From: Verrucomicrobia bacterium IMCC26134
Lineage (GTDB): Bacteria > Verrucomicrobiota > Verrucomicrobiia > Opitutales > Opitutaceae
Assembly: GCA_000972765.1 (NCBI GenBank)
Contig: CP011265.1
Span: 744,001-808,000, forward strand
Direction: 5' to 3'
DNA length: 64,000 bases
Made by a program: the position numbers and the translations under genes. The notes below the pieces were generated by a model. The model searched no databases. It was not told the DNA's origin and worked only from the letters and a program-made list of their open reading frames with translations. This document shows positions 8,901 through 19,286 of the stretch, one piece after another. Every line of letters begins with the position of its first letter. The stretch's first letter is position 1.

Positions 8901-11900
8901 ATGCACTTCTTTCAAAAGTCCCTCACGATACTAGCGTGTTTCATTCTAAGCTTAGCCTCAGCGCATGCCCAGGCCGTTCGCTTTGAAGTTGCCCCCGCTA
9001 CGTCCATAGGTGGCGTTGCTTTATTCGACGTGGTCGGCCTCCAGGCAGGTGTCCCGACCAAAGTTAAAGTATCGGTTTTGGGTGAGGATGATCTCCCCGT
9101 TGCCACCGTCACCAAAGATGTGACGATCAGTGTGCGAGGGGAATTTGGTCAACAAACGGATCTGATCATTCCTGCTGGCACATTCGTAGACGGCGTTGCC
9201 GATGAGCTGGATGTGACCCCCGGGTTTGCCATGACTTCGCGAGTTGAGCTTGATCAGGATGGGCTGCCGCACCCGACGGGGGCGAGGGTTTCTGCCACCG
9301 ATGGTAATATTGTTACAGATAACGCATCACGGATCATAGATGCGGTTACCAAAGAGGAGCTCGACAACGGGTTCTTTGACGTCGCCCCCGCAAGCTTTGC
9401 AGTAACTTATTCTGGTGGCAACCAAGGGCTTGATAGCAACAAGTTGTCCGATAACAAAGCGTATCGTCTTCGAGTGACCGCGCAAAATGAGGACGGCTCC
9501 ACCGCTACGGGATATCGCGGTATCGTCACCTTAAGCAGCCCGTCCGCAAACGTGATCGTAGGTGAAGCTTTTATAACTTTTGGTGGCGTTGCGGATCGCT
9601 TACCTTTGCGTCTCGATGCAGTCGAAGCGGGCGTTTCGATCGATGCGACAGACGGTGTGACCAACACGATTGGCGCTTCTGCGACCTTTGATATTATCGC
9701 CTCTGGCGGCGGTGGACTGCTAAGCGTGGCAAGTAATTCAATCCGTTCAGGCGGCAACGCTGCCGGTGCGTTGACCGTTTTGACTTACAAATTAAAGAAT
9801 AGCACGAGTAATCCTGTAGTCGATCCGGTTGCCGGTCCAATCGATACAGAGTTCGTTCTCATTAATTCAGATGACAGAGTGCTTCTCCGTTGGTCCGAAG
9901 AAACACAAGTGGATGATGTGGCGACAAACAGCGATACCGGTGATCGATTCACCTCGTTCCAGCTGCCTTATGACATGATTCCAGGGACTTATCGTATTTT
10001 GATTCATCCCGGTTATTCCGCCCGAAATGAAGCGACGCAGACCGTTACAATCAGCAACAATCCGGACCTTGCGATTACCCAACTTAAATATGCCCCCGGC
10101 CAATACCGCGGGGGAGATGCCTTGCGTTTTGACCTCACTTGGGTGAACCAGGCGTTTGTTGGATCCACCACCGCGCTGACTTCGGCCCTTGCGGCTGATT
10201 CGGGACACAGCTATATGATCGAGATCCATCTCTCGACAAATCCTACCTATGGAGATGAGGATGACTTCTTGGTCTGGGAAGAGTCCTTTAATGGTAACAA
10301 AGAAGGCGGCATTCTACAGCCCAGCCAACAGCTGGATATTACTCGTTACGTTAAACTCCCTGAAAACCTTGCCGGAACCTATTACGTTCTCGCTCGTATA
10401 AACTCCTCGGGCGGACGTAACGGAACTGGTTTCGCCGACGAACATGTCCCTGGCACTATCACCGTTGGAAATAATACCGTCATAGGCATTGAGTCGCAAA
10501 AAATCACTCTTTTGCCACATCAAGCCACGGATACCTTCCGCGTCAGTCTTACAAACACCGGTGGCCCGGCTAGCGCTTTAAGCGATAACGCAGCAATCAG
10601 TCGCGATGGCCAATACGTTGTATTTGAGAGCCTTGCCCAGTTGGATTCAGGCGCGGTTACCGCAAACACCAACAATATCTATATCCGGAACGTGGAAGGC
10701 GGTGCCACTACCTTGGTATCCGTCGGAAACGGAGCAAACGGAGCAAACGGCAACAGCGGTAATCCAGAGATCACCGCGACCGGGCGCTATGTAGTGTTTC
10801 AATCCAATGCCAACAATCTCGTCCCCGGCGATACCAACGGAGTAGGCGATATTTTTATTCGCGATGTTCAACAAAACATCACCCGTCGTCTTAACGTAAA
10901 TCCTACTACCGGCGTGCAGGCCAATAAAGGCAGTCAGTTGCCTTCGATCAGTGCGGATGGGCGCTTCGTGGTATTCGAGTCCACCGCCACCAATCTTACC
11001 ACGGATCTCGTTCCTACAGGTGTGACCCAGCTCTATATTTACGACCGGGATGCCGACGCCGATGGTATTCTCGACGAAAACGGAGCGATATCCATTAGTT
11101 TGGTAAGCAAGGTGGCGGGCGTAGGCGCCACGCTCGGGGCCACCCATCCGAGAATCTCAGCCGACGGCAATTTCGTGGCCTTTGTGAGCCGCTCCACCGA
11201 TATCTTGGGCCAGTCCGCTCCCTTTGATCAAATCGTGCGTTGGGATCGCCAAAACGACACCTTCGCGGTTGTTACCCGTAGTTTGATCACACCCAGCGAC
11301 TTAGGTGATAACGATAGCGCATACCCTGCGATTAACGCCGATGGATCGTATGTCGCTTTTGCGTCGCGGACGCAAAACCTCACTGCCGATCTTTACGCGG
11401 AGGCCATCCCGCACGTTTTCCGTGCGAAGTTTGATGCCGGTGCAGTCGCTGAGGTGTTGCGCATGAATTCGATGCGCTTTGGTGCGGCGCTTCAGACTGA
11501 ACCCGATAATTTCCTGACCGACGCTAGTTTCGCCCCCGACTTGGGTAGCTTTGAACCCGCTATCAGCGATGACGGTCAACTAATCGCCTTTGCCACTGAA
11601 TCCCTAGACCTCTTGGCCCCGATTGAAGTTAAAAACATTGATAGGACTACCTTCCAGTCTCGCTTTGTTCATAATTACAATGACTCGAATTTCTCCTCGG
11701 ATGTAGTGCTGTATGATCTCAGCGATCCGTTGAATCCGACCGTCAATCGTGCATCAGTGAGCCGGTTCGGTTATGAGGCGACGGGTTGGACCACAACTGC
11801 CGCGTTGAGAAATACACAATTCCCGGTCAGCCGCCGTCCTGTCATCAGTGGAGACGGACGCTACGTCGCTTTCACTTCAGATGCCCAGGGGCATTCCGGT

Positions 11901-14900
11901 TTGATATTTGGCGCCACGAATTTTGTATACTCGGCTACTAATGATGTGCGCGCGGTCTATGTATTCGATCGCAAGGCTGGGCTGCCCGCCTACTCAAACC
12001 TTCCCCAAGTGTCGCTCCTCAGCCCCGCAATCACCGAGTTGAGCGTCGGCCAGACCTTTACCTTTGTCGCCAACGCCTCCAGTTCGGTTCGTGCGATAAG
12101 CTCCGTCGAGTTTTATGCCAATAATAGACTGATCGGCACGGCAACCACAGCCGCCACCGGTAATGTAAATCGATTCTCCTTTGAGTGGACCGCGCCCTCG
12201 CCCGGCGTAGGCAACACCACTGCACTCCAGTATCAAATCTCAGCCATCGCACTAGACAGCAATGGTCTGCGCTCCGAGATTTCCAACTTCGTTGGCGTCA
12301 CCGTGAACCAGATCTCTGGAAACGCCCCGTCGGTCACGATCACCAGTCCTACAGGTGTGACCACCGGCACGAATACCACCCCGGTTGTCTCGCCAATTGG
12401 TTCTTCTATCCCCTTCTTCGCCCGCGTGACTCCCGGCTCGGCCGCGATCACCTCCGTCAAGTTCTACGCCACAGACGCTGCCACCGGCGCTAACTTCTTG
12501 GGCACCGCCAGTGCCTTGGATGGCCGCGTCTATGGTCTCAATTACGTCTACGCACTCGCTCAAGGCAGCTACGTTCTTACGGCGGTCGTCAGCGATGCTG
12601 CCGGTAATGTTGTGCAATCCACGGGCCCTACTTTGAACGTAACGGCTTCTGTCTCCGGTTCAGCGCCGACGGGCTCGCTAATATTCCCGCTGGCGGCCAC
12701 CGTTCAGATCTTGGGGCAACCTGTCCCACTCCAGGCCTTGGCCAGTGATGTGGATGGTGCGATCGCCTCGGTGGCGTTCTACGCCAACGGCGTCTTGGTG
12801 GATACCGACACGACCGGGCCATTTACCGGCATCTGGACGCCTTCGGTAGCCGGCAGCTACAACTTGGTCTTGGTGATCACCGACGCGCAGGGCGCGACCA
12901 CGGTGACCGCTCCCGTGACAGTGACGGTTAATCAGTCGAGCGCGCCGAGCGTCAACTTGGTGTCACCTGTAGCGGCTAAGACACTCACCGTGGGTTCGAA
13001 TCTGGCCCTTGAGGCAACGGCCAGCGACAGCGATGGCACAATCGCCAGCGTTGGCTTCTACGCCGACGGCGCCTTGGTGGCGACGGGCGTGCAGGTAGGA
13101 AACACCACGACCTATACGGCAACTTGGACTCCTACGCTCGCTCGTTCCCGCGCTTATAAGCTGACGGTGAAGGCGACTGACAACGTGGGCTTGGTGACGG
13201 AAACCAGTCCTGGAATCAGCGTGACAATCGATGTAGCGGCGGGCAGTGCGCCCACCGTGCAATTGACATCCCCGGCAAGTGGAGGCGGCACGACGCCGAC
13301 CGCGGCCACGGCCGCCTTGGGTTCACAGGTTTTCTTTGTCGCTAACGCGACCGACAACATCGCGGTGACCGCGGTTAATTTCTACGCCGACGGCATTCTG
13401 ATCGGAGCGGCCACGCAGCAGGGCACGACCAATCGCTGGGTGCTTGTTAAATCAATTAATGGCGCGCCGTTCAGCTCGAAGGGCGAAGGCACCTATGCGA
13501 TCACCGCGATCGCGTCTGACGCGGATGGTAATCAGAGGCAGTCAGCTGTTCAATCGCTCAGCGTCACACCTGTGTTGTCCGGCTCCGCGCCTACGGTCAC
13601 CTCTGTATTCCCAAGCGCCGGACAGACGTTGACCTTGGGTGGCTCACTTAATCTTCAGGCCGTAGCGACAGACGCTGATGGAACCGTCGCTTCCGTGGCG
13701 GTTTACGCCAATGGGGTGCTCGTTGGCACCTCGACCGCCGCGCCTTTCGCGATTACGTGGACTCCCTCACTCGTCGGAACTTACAACATTGTATACGTGG
13801 TGACCGACAGCCAAGGCGCTACCACCGTGACATCGCCGACCACCGTTATCGTCCTAGCCGTGGCAGGCAACGCGCCGGTGGCCAGCATGCTCTTCCCCGT
13901 TACTGGTAACAATAGCTTTACCAACGCTTCCACCATTCCGCTGGCGGTCACGGTGGTCGATTCCGACCAACCGGCTTTAACCGCGCCATCGATCGCTTTC
14001 TATGTGGATGGTTCACTCATCCCTGCCGTGCCGGTTCGCCTTGGTAATTCGCAAAGCTACTATGTCGAATATGCGACGAATTTGCTTACCGTCGGAACCC
14101 ACACCGCCCTTGCCGTTGTAAACGATGCGGCGGGTAATTCGACCTCGAGCGTTACGACCTTTACCGTCACTCAGGCCAGAGGCGCTTCGTTCAATGCCAA
14201 GCCTTCGCTCACGGCTAACGGAGCCACCTCGATTACCATCACCGCAGGTGATACCTTTGCGTATTTCTTGGAAGCAAACCGACTGAATGGGCATCTGGCG
14301 CAGATGGACCTTTTCTTAAATGGCGTGTCCACTCCGGCAACAGCGGGCGTAGACAATCTCAGCCAGAATCCTGTCACCAAGGCTCCGTTTATAAGCACTT
14401 GGTATGCTGGGCAATTTAATGGCAAGACAGGGTCCTTCGCCCTGGCTACAGACGATCAGGGTAACGTCATGCTGAGCAATCTAGTGGAGGTTACCCGTCT
14501 CGATAATGGTGAGCCTACCGTGAGCGTTATCTCACCGCTATCTGCGACCACGCTCAGCTTCGGCCAACCCATCGTCATGGACATCGAGGCCAAGGCGACC
14601 ACAGCAGGTGACATCATCAAGAGCGTCCTGTTCTTAGCCAACTCCTTCAATTTAAGTGACACACTCGTGACGCATCTGCCTGGCACGGATATTTGGCGTC
14701 TGAGCTTCTTGCCCAGCGTGCCTAGCACTTATGTGCTTAAAGCCATCGTTACCACACGTGGCACCAGCTCCGTGAATCCTGCTGATGGGCTTGCGTTTGA
14801 GCGGAGCAAGACATCCACCACGGTGTCATTCACGGTCAACCGTGTGGTTGGCATCGCACCGAGCATCAGGCTCACGCAGCCCTCTTCTACGTCAAGTGGC

Positions 14901-17900
14901 ACTGGTGGAACGGCAACCGTCATCCCCGCGACTACGACGTCCGCATCGCAGATCATTCTGACCGCGCAGGCGACTGCAGGCAGTGCCTCCATCTCACGGG
15001 TGGAGTTCTTTGCCCGGAGTGGCTTTGGTGGCACCGTCTCGCTGGGCATCGGCAGTGCGTTCGGCACGGGTAGTCTCTACCAAGCGATAGCCGCTCCCTT
15101 AGCGGTCGGCAGCTACGAACTGTTCGCGGTGGTGACCGATGGTTCGGGCAACACCGTCGAGTCAAATAGCACAGCATTGACAGTGACCTCCGCCGTCGCC
15201 GGCAACGCACCAAGCGGCTCACTGGTGTTTCCCCTGGCGGCCAGCGTGCAGACCGTGGGTCAAGCCGTGACCTTGCAGGCCGTCGCCGCAGATTTGGAAG
15301 GAGCTATCGCCTCGGTGGCGTTTTACGCCAACGGCGTCTTGGTCGATACCGACACGACCGCGCCCTTTAACGGCACGTGGACGCCTACGATTGTCGGCAG
15401 CTACAACTTGATGCTGGTCATTACCGACGCTCAGGGCGCGACCACAGTGACCACGCCGGTGACTGTAACTGTTGCAAAACCGACCACTACACCGGTCGTT
15501 GTTTTACGTGATCCACTCCCGTCCTCTGTTCAGTTGGGCCAAGTCACGAAACTATCAGGTTCCGCATCAGCAGGGTTTGGCTCTATCACGGGTGTTGTTT
15601 TCTCTATCAACGGGCAGCAGCTAGCTGGCACCTATGATCCTACTTATGGCGATTACGTTGTATCCTATACTCCAACAGCTACTGGTTCTTACGGTATTGT
15701 AGCTGTTGCCACTGATTCGTTCGGGTTAACGGGCATCTCCAATACGGTTACGCTTACGGTTAATCCCTATGTTGAGCCAGGCACACTCCCTTCAGTGACG
15801 ATCACCAGCCCGGTGGGTGGTGGCCAGACCCAAGCTGGGGCGAGCTCCGCTCTAGGAGCGCAAGTTCTCTTGGCCGCCAACGCGACCGACAACATCGCTG
15901 TCACCGCGGTTAATTTCTACGCCGATGGCATTCTGATCGGAGCGGCCACGCAGCAAGGCACGACCAATCGTTGGGTGCTGAGCAAGACGCTCTCCGGCGC
16001 GCCATTCAGCACGAAGGGCTTAGGTAGTTACGCAATTACCGCGATCGCCTCCGACGCGGACTTGAATCAGACGCAGTCAGCGGTAACGACCCTTGCTGTG
16101 AACCCCGCCGTCGCCGGCAACGCACCAAGCGGTTCATTGGTGTTTCCCCTCGCGGCCAGCGTGCAGACCGTGGGTCAAGCCGTGACCATGCAGGCCGTCG
16201 CCGCAGACGTGGAAGGAGCGATCGCCTCGGTGGCGTTCTACGCCAACGGCGTCTTGGTGGATACCGACACGACCGCGCCGTTTACCGGCACGTGGACGCC
16301 GACGATGGTCGGCAGCTACAACTTGATGCTGGTGATCACCGACGCGCAGGGCGCGACCACGGTGACCGCTCCAGTGACGGTGACGGTCAATCAATCCAGC
16401 CCGCCGAGCGTCAGCTTGGTGGCACCCGTTTCAGCTACGACACTCACGGTGGGTTCGAATCTTCCACTCGTGGCAAGCGCTAGCGACAGTGATGGCACGA
16501 TCGCCAGTGTGGGCTTCTACGCCGACGGCGCCTTGGTGGCGACGGGCGTGCGGGTGGGTAATTCCAACAGCTATACCGCAACCTGGACGCCAGCGCTTGC
16601 TCGCGCCGGAGCTTATGCAATCTATGCGGTTGCGACCGACTCGACGGGCAACACTGCCGTATCCAGTGGCCAATCCGTGACCGTCACTGCGGTGTCTGGT
16701 GTGGTTCCCACCGTCACGGTTCAGGCTCCTACGGTCGCCTTGACCACGGCCAGCGTCTATTCTTTCCGCGCAACGGCAATAGACAGCGACGGCACGGTCA
16801 GTGGCGTCGAGTTCTACCTGGACGGCGAGAGTCTGGGCCAAGGTGTTTATAATAGCGCATCCGCCACGTGGGTATCTCCGCTGGTCAGCTTCGCTTCCAA
16901 GAGCGCAGGCATCTACTCGCTCACGGCGGTGGCAGTTGATAATGACAACAATCGGGCCAGCTCATCGATTGTCTCAATCACGATCACCACCTCCACCGGA
17001 GCCGGTGCCTTTGGGACCAACTTAAATCAACTCTTCTTCGCCGCACTCGGACGTAACGCGACGGATTTGGAGCAAACCACCTACTTGAATAACCTAGGCG
17101 CAGACGCGGCAGACTATGAAATCACCGCGTTGCTGATGCAAAGCGCCGCCTTTGACACGACAGGTGCCTCCGTCATCAATGCTTACTTGGCGGTGTTCGG
17201 AAACTATCCCAACTACGCCGCGTATCAAAACGGACTGTTTATTATAAACTCAGGCTCTACCATCTCGGGTTACCTTGATTTCCTGTATAGCACCAATGAG
17301 TATATATCCCAGTATGGTGCGCTGCCTACCTTCGTCAAACAAACCGATCGCGAGCAGTTCGCCTTGAGGGTTCATACCAACCTCACGAATACAATCCCGT
17401 CCACACGTTCGGGTAAGCTTGTGCTCACCGCGGGTGCGCTGAATCTTTCGGCTGATCAGCTGGCTTCTGCAGTCAAAGCTCAGACTACGGAACGCGCCTT
17501 GGTGTATTCTAACTTCACGCAGCTGGCTGGTGGCCCTGCGTTCGCTGGAACGGTGGTTGCGAACTATATCACCTCGCTTGCAGGCACGAGCCAATTCGCC
17601 TCGCTGTCAGGCGTAAGTCTATCAACCACCGCCTTGTTGTCTCGTTCTCGTGCAGTCGGGGTCATCCTCGCGCTCACCGAAACGGACGATCATCCAACCT
17701 TCAATGAAGCGGATGGACTGCGTAAGTTTAACCTCCTGGATGTAGGCGAGTTATACGCCACGGGGGTCACGGATGCGGCGATCAAGCCGATATTCCGTAT
17801 CGCCCCCGTCTCGACCTCTGTGCAAATAGGCGATACGCTAGAATTTACGGCCGTGGTGATCTCTCCTGCTGCTCTGTCCTCTGACATCGATGGCAAGTGG

Positions 17901-18329
17901 CGCCTCAAGGGTCGCACAACCATCACCTCTGGAACCTCGGTTGCAAGTTCCTCGCCGGTTCACACCTATACGTATACAGTTGCCTCGGCTTCATCGGCCA
18001 ATGCCTCGAGCTATGACTTCACGGTCAGCAATCGTTACGGAACGTCGACCACGGCGGCCTTCACGGCCACGATCACCCCCGCCACCCCCAATACGTTACC
18101 TGGCGTCATCACACTGACGGCGGGTAATTATTATTCCGTGGACTTGGGCACTGATTTTACCGGAATGCGTTATGTGGCCTCCGGACTTCCCAGGGGATTG
18201 AAGTTAAATGCGACGACCGGTGTGATTTCGGGAGCACCGACGCGCGCCGGACGCTATACGCTGAGCTACTATTCCATCCTCGGTAAACTCCGTAGTCCGA
18301 CCTATCGAGTAACCTACGTGGTTCACTAA
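8901..18329 (+). CDS. Giant exported surface protein with CARDB-like, beta-propeller, about 16 Ig-like repeats and DUF4214-like domain
   Basis: A 3142-residue exported protein. The start is ATG 8901, giving a classic signal peptide (MHFFQKSLTILACFILSLASAHA). Layout: beta domains 25-380; a CARDB-like adhesion domain about 385-545 (NNPDLAITQLKYAPGQY); PD40/TolB-like propeller blades about 560-1030 (repeats of ISxDGRYVxFxS and D-R plus numbers); about 16 bacterial Ig-like repeats of roughly 100 residues at 1036-2698, each opening with a (G)xAPxVxxxSP motif and containing SVxFYANGxLxGT; a DUF4214-like helical domain about 2702-2930 (LNQLFFAALGRNATDLE); a further Ig-like domain; and a C-terminal putative-Ig segment (GLPRGLKLNATTGVISGAPT). 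Likely a cell-surface adhesin or matrix protein. It starts 175 bases after the secretin, so it may be a client of that system, which is inference. Several repeats are nearly identical at DNA level. Confidence 0.85.
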   Translation: MHFFQKSLTILACFILSLASAHAQAVRFEVAPATSIGGVALFDVVGLQAGVPTKVKVSVLGEDDLPVATVTKDVTISVRGEFGQQTDLIIPAGTFVDGVADELDVTPGFAMTSRVELDQDGLPHPTGARVSATDGNIVTDNASRIIDAVTKEELDNGFFDVAPASFAVTYSGGNQGLDSNKLSDNKAYRLRVTAQNEDGSTATGYRGIVTLSSPSANVIVGEAFITFGGVADRLPLRLDAVEAGVSIDATDGVTNTIGASATFDIIASGGGGLLSVASNSIRSGGNAAGALTVLTYKLKNSTSNPVVDPVAGPIDTEFVLINSDDRVLLRWSEETQVDDVATNSDTGDRFTSFQLPYDMIPGTYRILIHPGYSARNEATQTVTISNNPDLAITQLKYAPGQYRGGDALRFDLTWVNQAFVGSTTALTSALAADSGHSYMIEIHLSTNPTYGDEDDFLVWEESFNGNKEGGILQPSQQLDITRYVKLPENLAGTYYVLARINSSGGRNGTGFADEHVPGTITVGNNTVIGIESQKITLLPHQATDTFRVSLTNTGGPASALSDNAAISRDGQYVVFESLAQLDSGAVTANTNNIYIRNVEGGATTLVSVGNGANGANGNSGNPEITATGRYVVFQSNANNLVPGDTNGVGDIFIRDVQQNITRRLNVNPTTGVQANKGSQLPSISADGRFVVFESTATNLTTDLVPTGVTQLYIYDRDADADGILDENGAISISLVSKVAGVGATLGATHPRISADGNFVAFVSRSTDILGQSAPFDQIVRWDRQNDTFAVVTRSLITPSDLGDNDSAYPAINADGSYVAFASRTQNLTADLYAEAIPHVFRAKFDAGAVAEVLRMNSMRFGAALQTEPDNFLTDASFAPDLGSFEPAISDDGQLIAFATESLDLLAPIEVKNIDRTTFQSRFVHNYNDSNFSSDVVLYDLSDPLNPTVNRASVSRFGYEATGWTTTAALRNTQFPVSRRPVISGDGRYVAFTSDAQGHSGLIFGATNFVYSATNDVRAVYVFDRKAGLPAYSNLPQVSLLSPAITELSVGQTFTFVANASSSVRAISSVEFYANNRLIGTATTAATGNVNRFSFEWTAPSPGVGNTTALQYQISAIALDSNGLRSEISNFVGVTVNQISGNAPSVTITSPTGVTTGTNTTPVVSPIGSSIPFFARVTPGSAAITSVKFYATDAATGANFLGTASALDGRVYGLNYVYALAQGSYVLTAVVSDAAGNVVQSTGPTLNVTASVSGSAPTGSLIFPLAATVQILGQPVPLQALASDVDGAIASVAFYANGVLVDTDTTGPFTGIWTPSVAGSYNLVLVITDAQGATTVTAPVTVTVNQSSAPSVNLVSPVAAKTLTVGSNLALEATASDSDGTIASVGFYADGALVATGVQVGNTTTYTATWTPTLARSRAYKLTVKATDNVGLVTETSPGISVTIDVAAGSAPTVQLTSPASGGGTTPTAATAALGSQVFFVANATDNIAVTAVNFYADGILIGAATQQGTTNRWVLVKSINGAPFSSKGEGTYAITAIASDADGNQRQSAVQSLSVTPVLSGSAPTVTSVFPSAGQTLTLGGSLNLQAVATDADGTVASVAVYANGVLVGTSTAAPFAITWTPSLVGTYNIVYVVTDSQGATTVTSPTTVIVLAVAGNAPVASMLFPVTGNNSFTNASTIPLAVTVVDSDQPALTAPSIAFYVDGSLIPAVPVRLGNSQSYYVEYATNLLTVGTHTALAVVNDAAGNSTSSVTTFTVTQARGASFNAKPSLTANGATSITITAGDTFAYFLEANRLNGHLAQMDLFLNGVSTPATAGVDNLSQNPVTKAPFISTWYAGQFNGKTGSFALATDDQGNVMLSNLVEVTRLDNGEPTVSVISPLSATTLSFGQPIVMDIEAKATTAGDIIKSVLFLANSFNLSDTLVTHLPGTDIWRLSFLPSVPSTYVLKAIVTTRGTSSVNPADGLAFERSKTSTTVSFTVNRVVGIAPSIRLTQPSSTSSGTGGTATVIPATTTSASQIILTAQATAGSASISRVEFFARSGFGGTVSLGIGSAFGTGSLYQAIAAPLAVGSYELFAVVTDGSGNTVESNSTALTVTSAVAGNAPSGSLVFPLAASVQTVGQAVTLQAVAADLEGAIASVAFYANGVLVDTDTTAPFNGTWTPTIVGSYNLMLVITDAQGATTVTTPVTVTVAKPTTTPVVVLRDPLPSSVQLGQVTKLSGSASAGFGSITGVVFSINGQQLAGTYDPTYGDYVVSYTPTATGSYGIVAVATDSFGLTGISNTVTLTVNPYVEPGTLPSVTITSPVGGGQTQAGASSALGAQVLLAANATDNIAVTAVNFYADGILIGAATQQGTTNRWVLSKTLSGAPFSTKGLGSYAITAIASDADLNQTQSAVTTLAVNPAVAGNAPSGSLVFPLAASVQTVGQAVTMQAVAADVEGAIASVAFYANGVLVDTDTTAPFTGTWTPTMVGSYNLMLVITDAQGATTVTAPVTVTVNQSSPPSVSLVAPVSATTLTVGSNLPLVASASDSDGTIASVGFYADGALVATGVRVGNSNSYTATWTPALARAGAYAIYAVATDSTGNTAVSSGQSVTVTAVSGVVPTVTVQAPTVALTTASVYSFRATAIDSDGTVSGVEFYLDGESLGQGVYNSASATWVSPLVSFASKSAGIYSLTAVAVDNDNNRASSSIVSITITTSTGAGAFGTNLNQLFFAALGRNATDLEQTTYLNNLGADAADYEITALLMQSAAFDTTGASVINAYLAVFGNYPNYAAYQNGLFIINSGSTISGYLDFLYSTNEYISQYGALPTFVKQTDREQFALRVHTNLTNTIPSTRSGKLVLTAGALNLSADQLASAVKAQTTERALVYSNFTQLAGGPAFAGTVVANYITSLAGTSQFASLSGVSLSTTALLSRSRAVGVILALTETDDHPTFNEADGLRKFNLLDVGELYATGVTDAAIKPIFRIAPVSTSVQIGDTLEFTAVVISPAALSSDIDGKWRLKGRTTITSGTSVASSSPVHTYTYTVASASSANASSYDFTVSNRYGTSTTAAFTATITPATPNTLPGVITLTAGNYYSVDLGTDFTGMRYVASGLPRGLKLNATTGVISGAPTRAGRYTLSYYSILGKLRSPTYRVTYVVH
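12655..12945 (+). repeat. Ig-repeat unit, copy 1 of a near-identical DNA triplet
   Basis: Internal coding repeat. The core reading ASVAFYANGVLVDTDTT...TWTPxxxGSYNL occurs almost base for base again at about 15195-15475 and 16112-16395. Such identity among otherwise diverged Ig repeats indicates recent duplication or gene conversion. Confidence 0.8.
15195..15475 (+). repeat. Ig-repeat unit, copy 2 of the near-identical DNA triplet
   Basis: Second copy of the unit described at 12655. The protein text GNAPSGSLVFPLAASVQTVG is shared exactly with the copy at 16112. Confidence 0.8.
16112..16395 (+). repeat. Ig-repeat unit, copy 3 of the near-identical DNA triplet
   Basis: Third copy. It is flanked on the left by a unit (15780-16100) that duplicates 13240-13565 and on the right by a unit (16396-16690) that duplicates 12937-13235, so a block of several adjacent repeats was probably copied, with the unit order rearranged. 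Confidence 0.75.
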
Positions 18330-18353
18330 ACGTTATACACGCTTTATAAAAAG

Positions 18354-18387
18354 AGCCTCGGCCACTGAGTGGTCGGGGCTTTTTTTT
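18354..18387 (+). terminator. Rho-independent terminator of the giant surface-protein gene
   Basis: A 12-bp stem (18354-18365 with 18369-18380, two G-U pairs) with a 3-base loop, followed by seven T residues. It sits 24 bases after the stop of the giant gene and just before the exonuclease gene. Confidence 0.9.
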
Positions 18388-18401
18388 GACCCCTTTTCCC
18401 C

Positions 18402-19283
18402 ATGACGCGCTGGCTACTGATCGATGGATATAATCTCATATACCGGTGTTACTTTGCGACCCCGCTGCTCACTCGCACGGACGGATTGCCCACCAATGCA
18501 TTGCACGGGTGGATAAAGTCCATCTGGCGGTTGATGGATCAAGAAAAGCCGGCGCATACGGTGGTTTTTTTTGATCTTGGCGGGGCGCAGGACCGGCTGG
18601 CCCTCCATCCGGAATACAAGGCTCAACGAAAGGAAATGCCCGCCGAGCTTGCGTTGCAGATACCGCATATCAAAGCACTGACAAAGTTGCTTGGGCTCGC
18701 GGCCATCGAGCAAAATGGAGTGGAGAGCGATGACTTGCTCGCCTCGTGTGCCGTGCAGTGCGCGGCAAAGGGCGACGAGGTCTTAATCGTGAGTTCAGAC
18801 AAGGATTTCGCCCAAATCATAAGCGAGCGCATCAAGGTATTGCTACCGCCGCCCTCCGTGCAGCCCAAATTGGGGTGGCGGGTATTGGATGCTGCCGGCG
18901 TGCAGGAAAAGTTTGGCGTAGGGCCCGGGCAGATCGCCGACTATCTGGCACTGATGGGGGATGCCTCGGATAATATACCCGGGCTTAGCGGGGTGGGGCC
19001 CAAGACGGCTTCAAAATGGCTCGCCCAGCATGGCAGTTTGGACGCCATATTGGCGGCCGCCGAGGTCATCGAACCGGAACGCTTCCGTCTTCCCTTACGC
19101 GTATCGGCCGAACGCCTGCGTATGAACCTGCGGCTGACGACCCTTAACTTAAATCTATCTTTGCCGGCTTTTACTCAAAATAGACCGGAGGTTAATGCGC
19201 TCCTGCTCTTCCTGAGTGAAATGGAAATGAAATCAACCCTGATGGAGGCGCAGTCTCGCTATACACAAGCCGAGCTGTTTTGA
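18402..19283 (+). CDS. 5'-3' exonuclease (DNA polymerase I N-terminal/flap-type)
   Basis: A 293-residue stand-alone 5' nuclease of the PIN/FEN family, which removes RNA primers and flaps. Metal-binding acidic clusters are visible in order: the N-terminal LLIDGYNLIYR, VVFFD, the GVESDDLLAS helix, VLIVSSDKDFAQ and GDASDNIPGLSGVGPKTA, the last being the helix-hairpin-helix DNA-binding motif. The length matches the separate nuclease type rather than full PolA; no polymerase domain follows. It opens right after a strong terminator, so it has its own promoter or begins a monocistronic unit. Confidence 0.9.
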   Translation: MTRWLLIDGYNLIYRCYFATPLLTRTDGLPTNALHGWIKSIWRLMDQEKPAHTVVFFDLGGAQDRLALHPEYKAQRKEMPAELALQIPHIKALTKLLGLAAIEQNGVESDDLLASCAVQCAAKGDEVLIVSSDKDFAQIISERIKVLLPPPSVQPKLGWRVLDAAGVQEKFGVGPGQIADYLALMGDASDNIPGLSGVGPKTASKWLAQHGSLDAILAAAEVIEPERFRLPLRVSAERLRMNLRLTTLNLNLSLPAFTQNRPEVNALLLFLSEMEMKSTLMEAQSRYTQAELF

Positions 19284-19286
19284 TCA

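Noticed and set aside
12009-16990. Tandem repeats as a CRISPR array
   Set aside because: The repeats are about 300 bases, in frame, and encode Ig-like domains.
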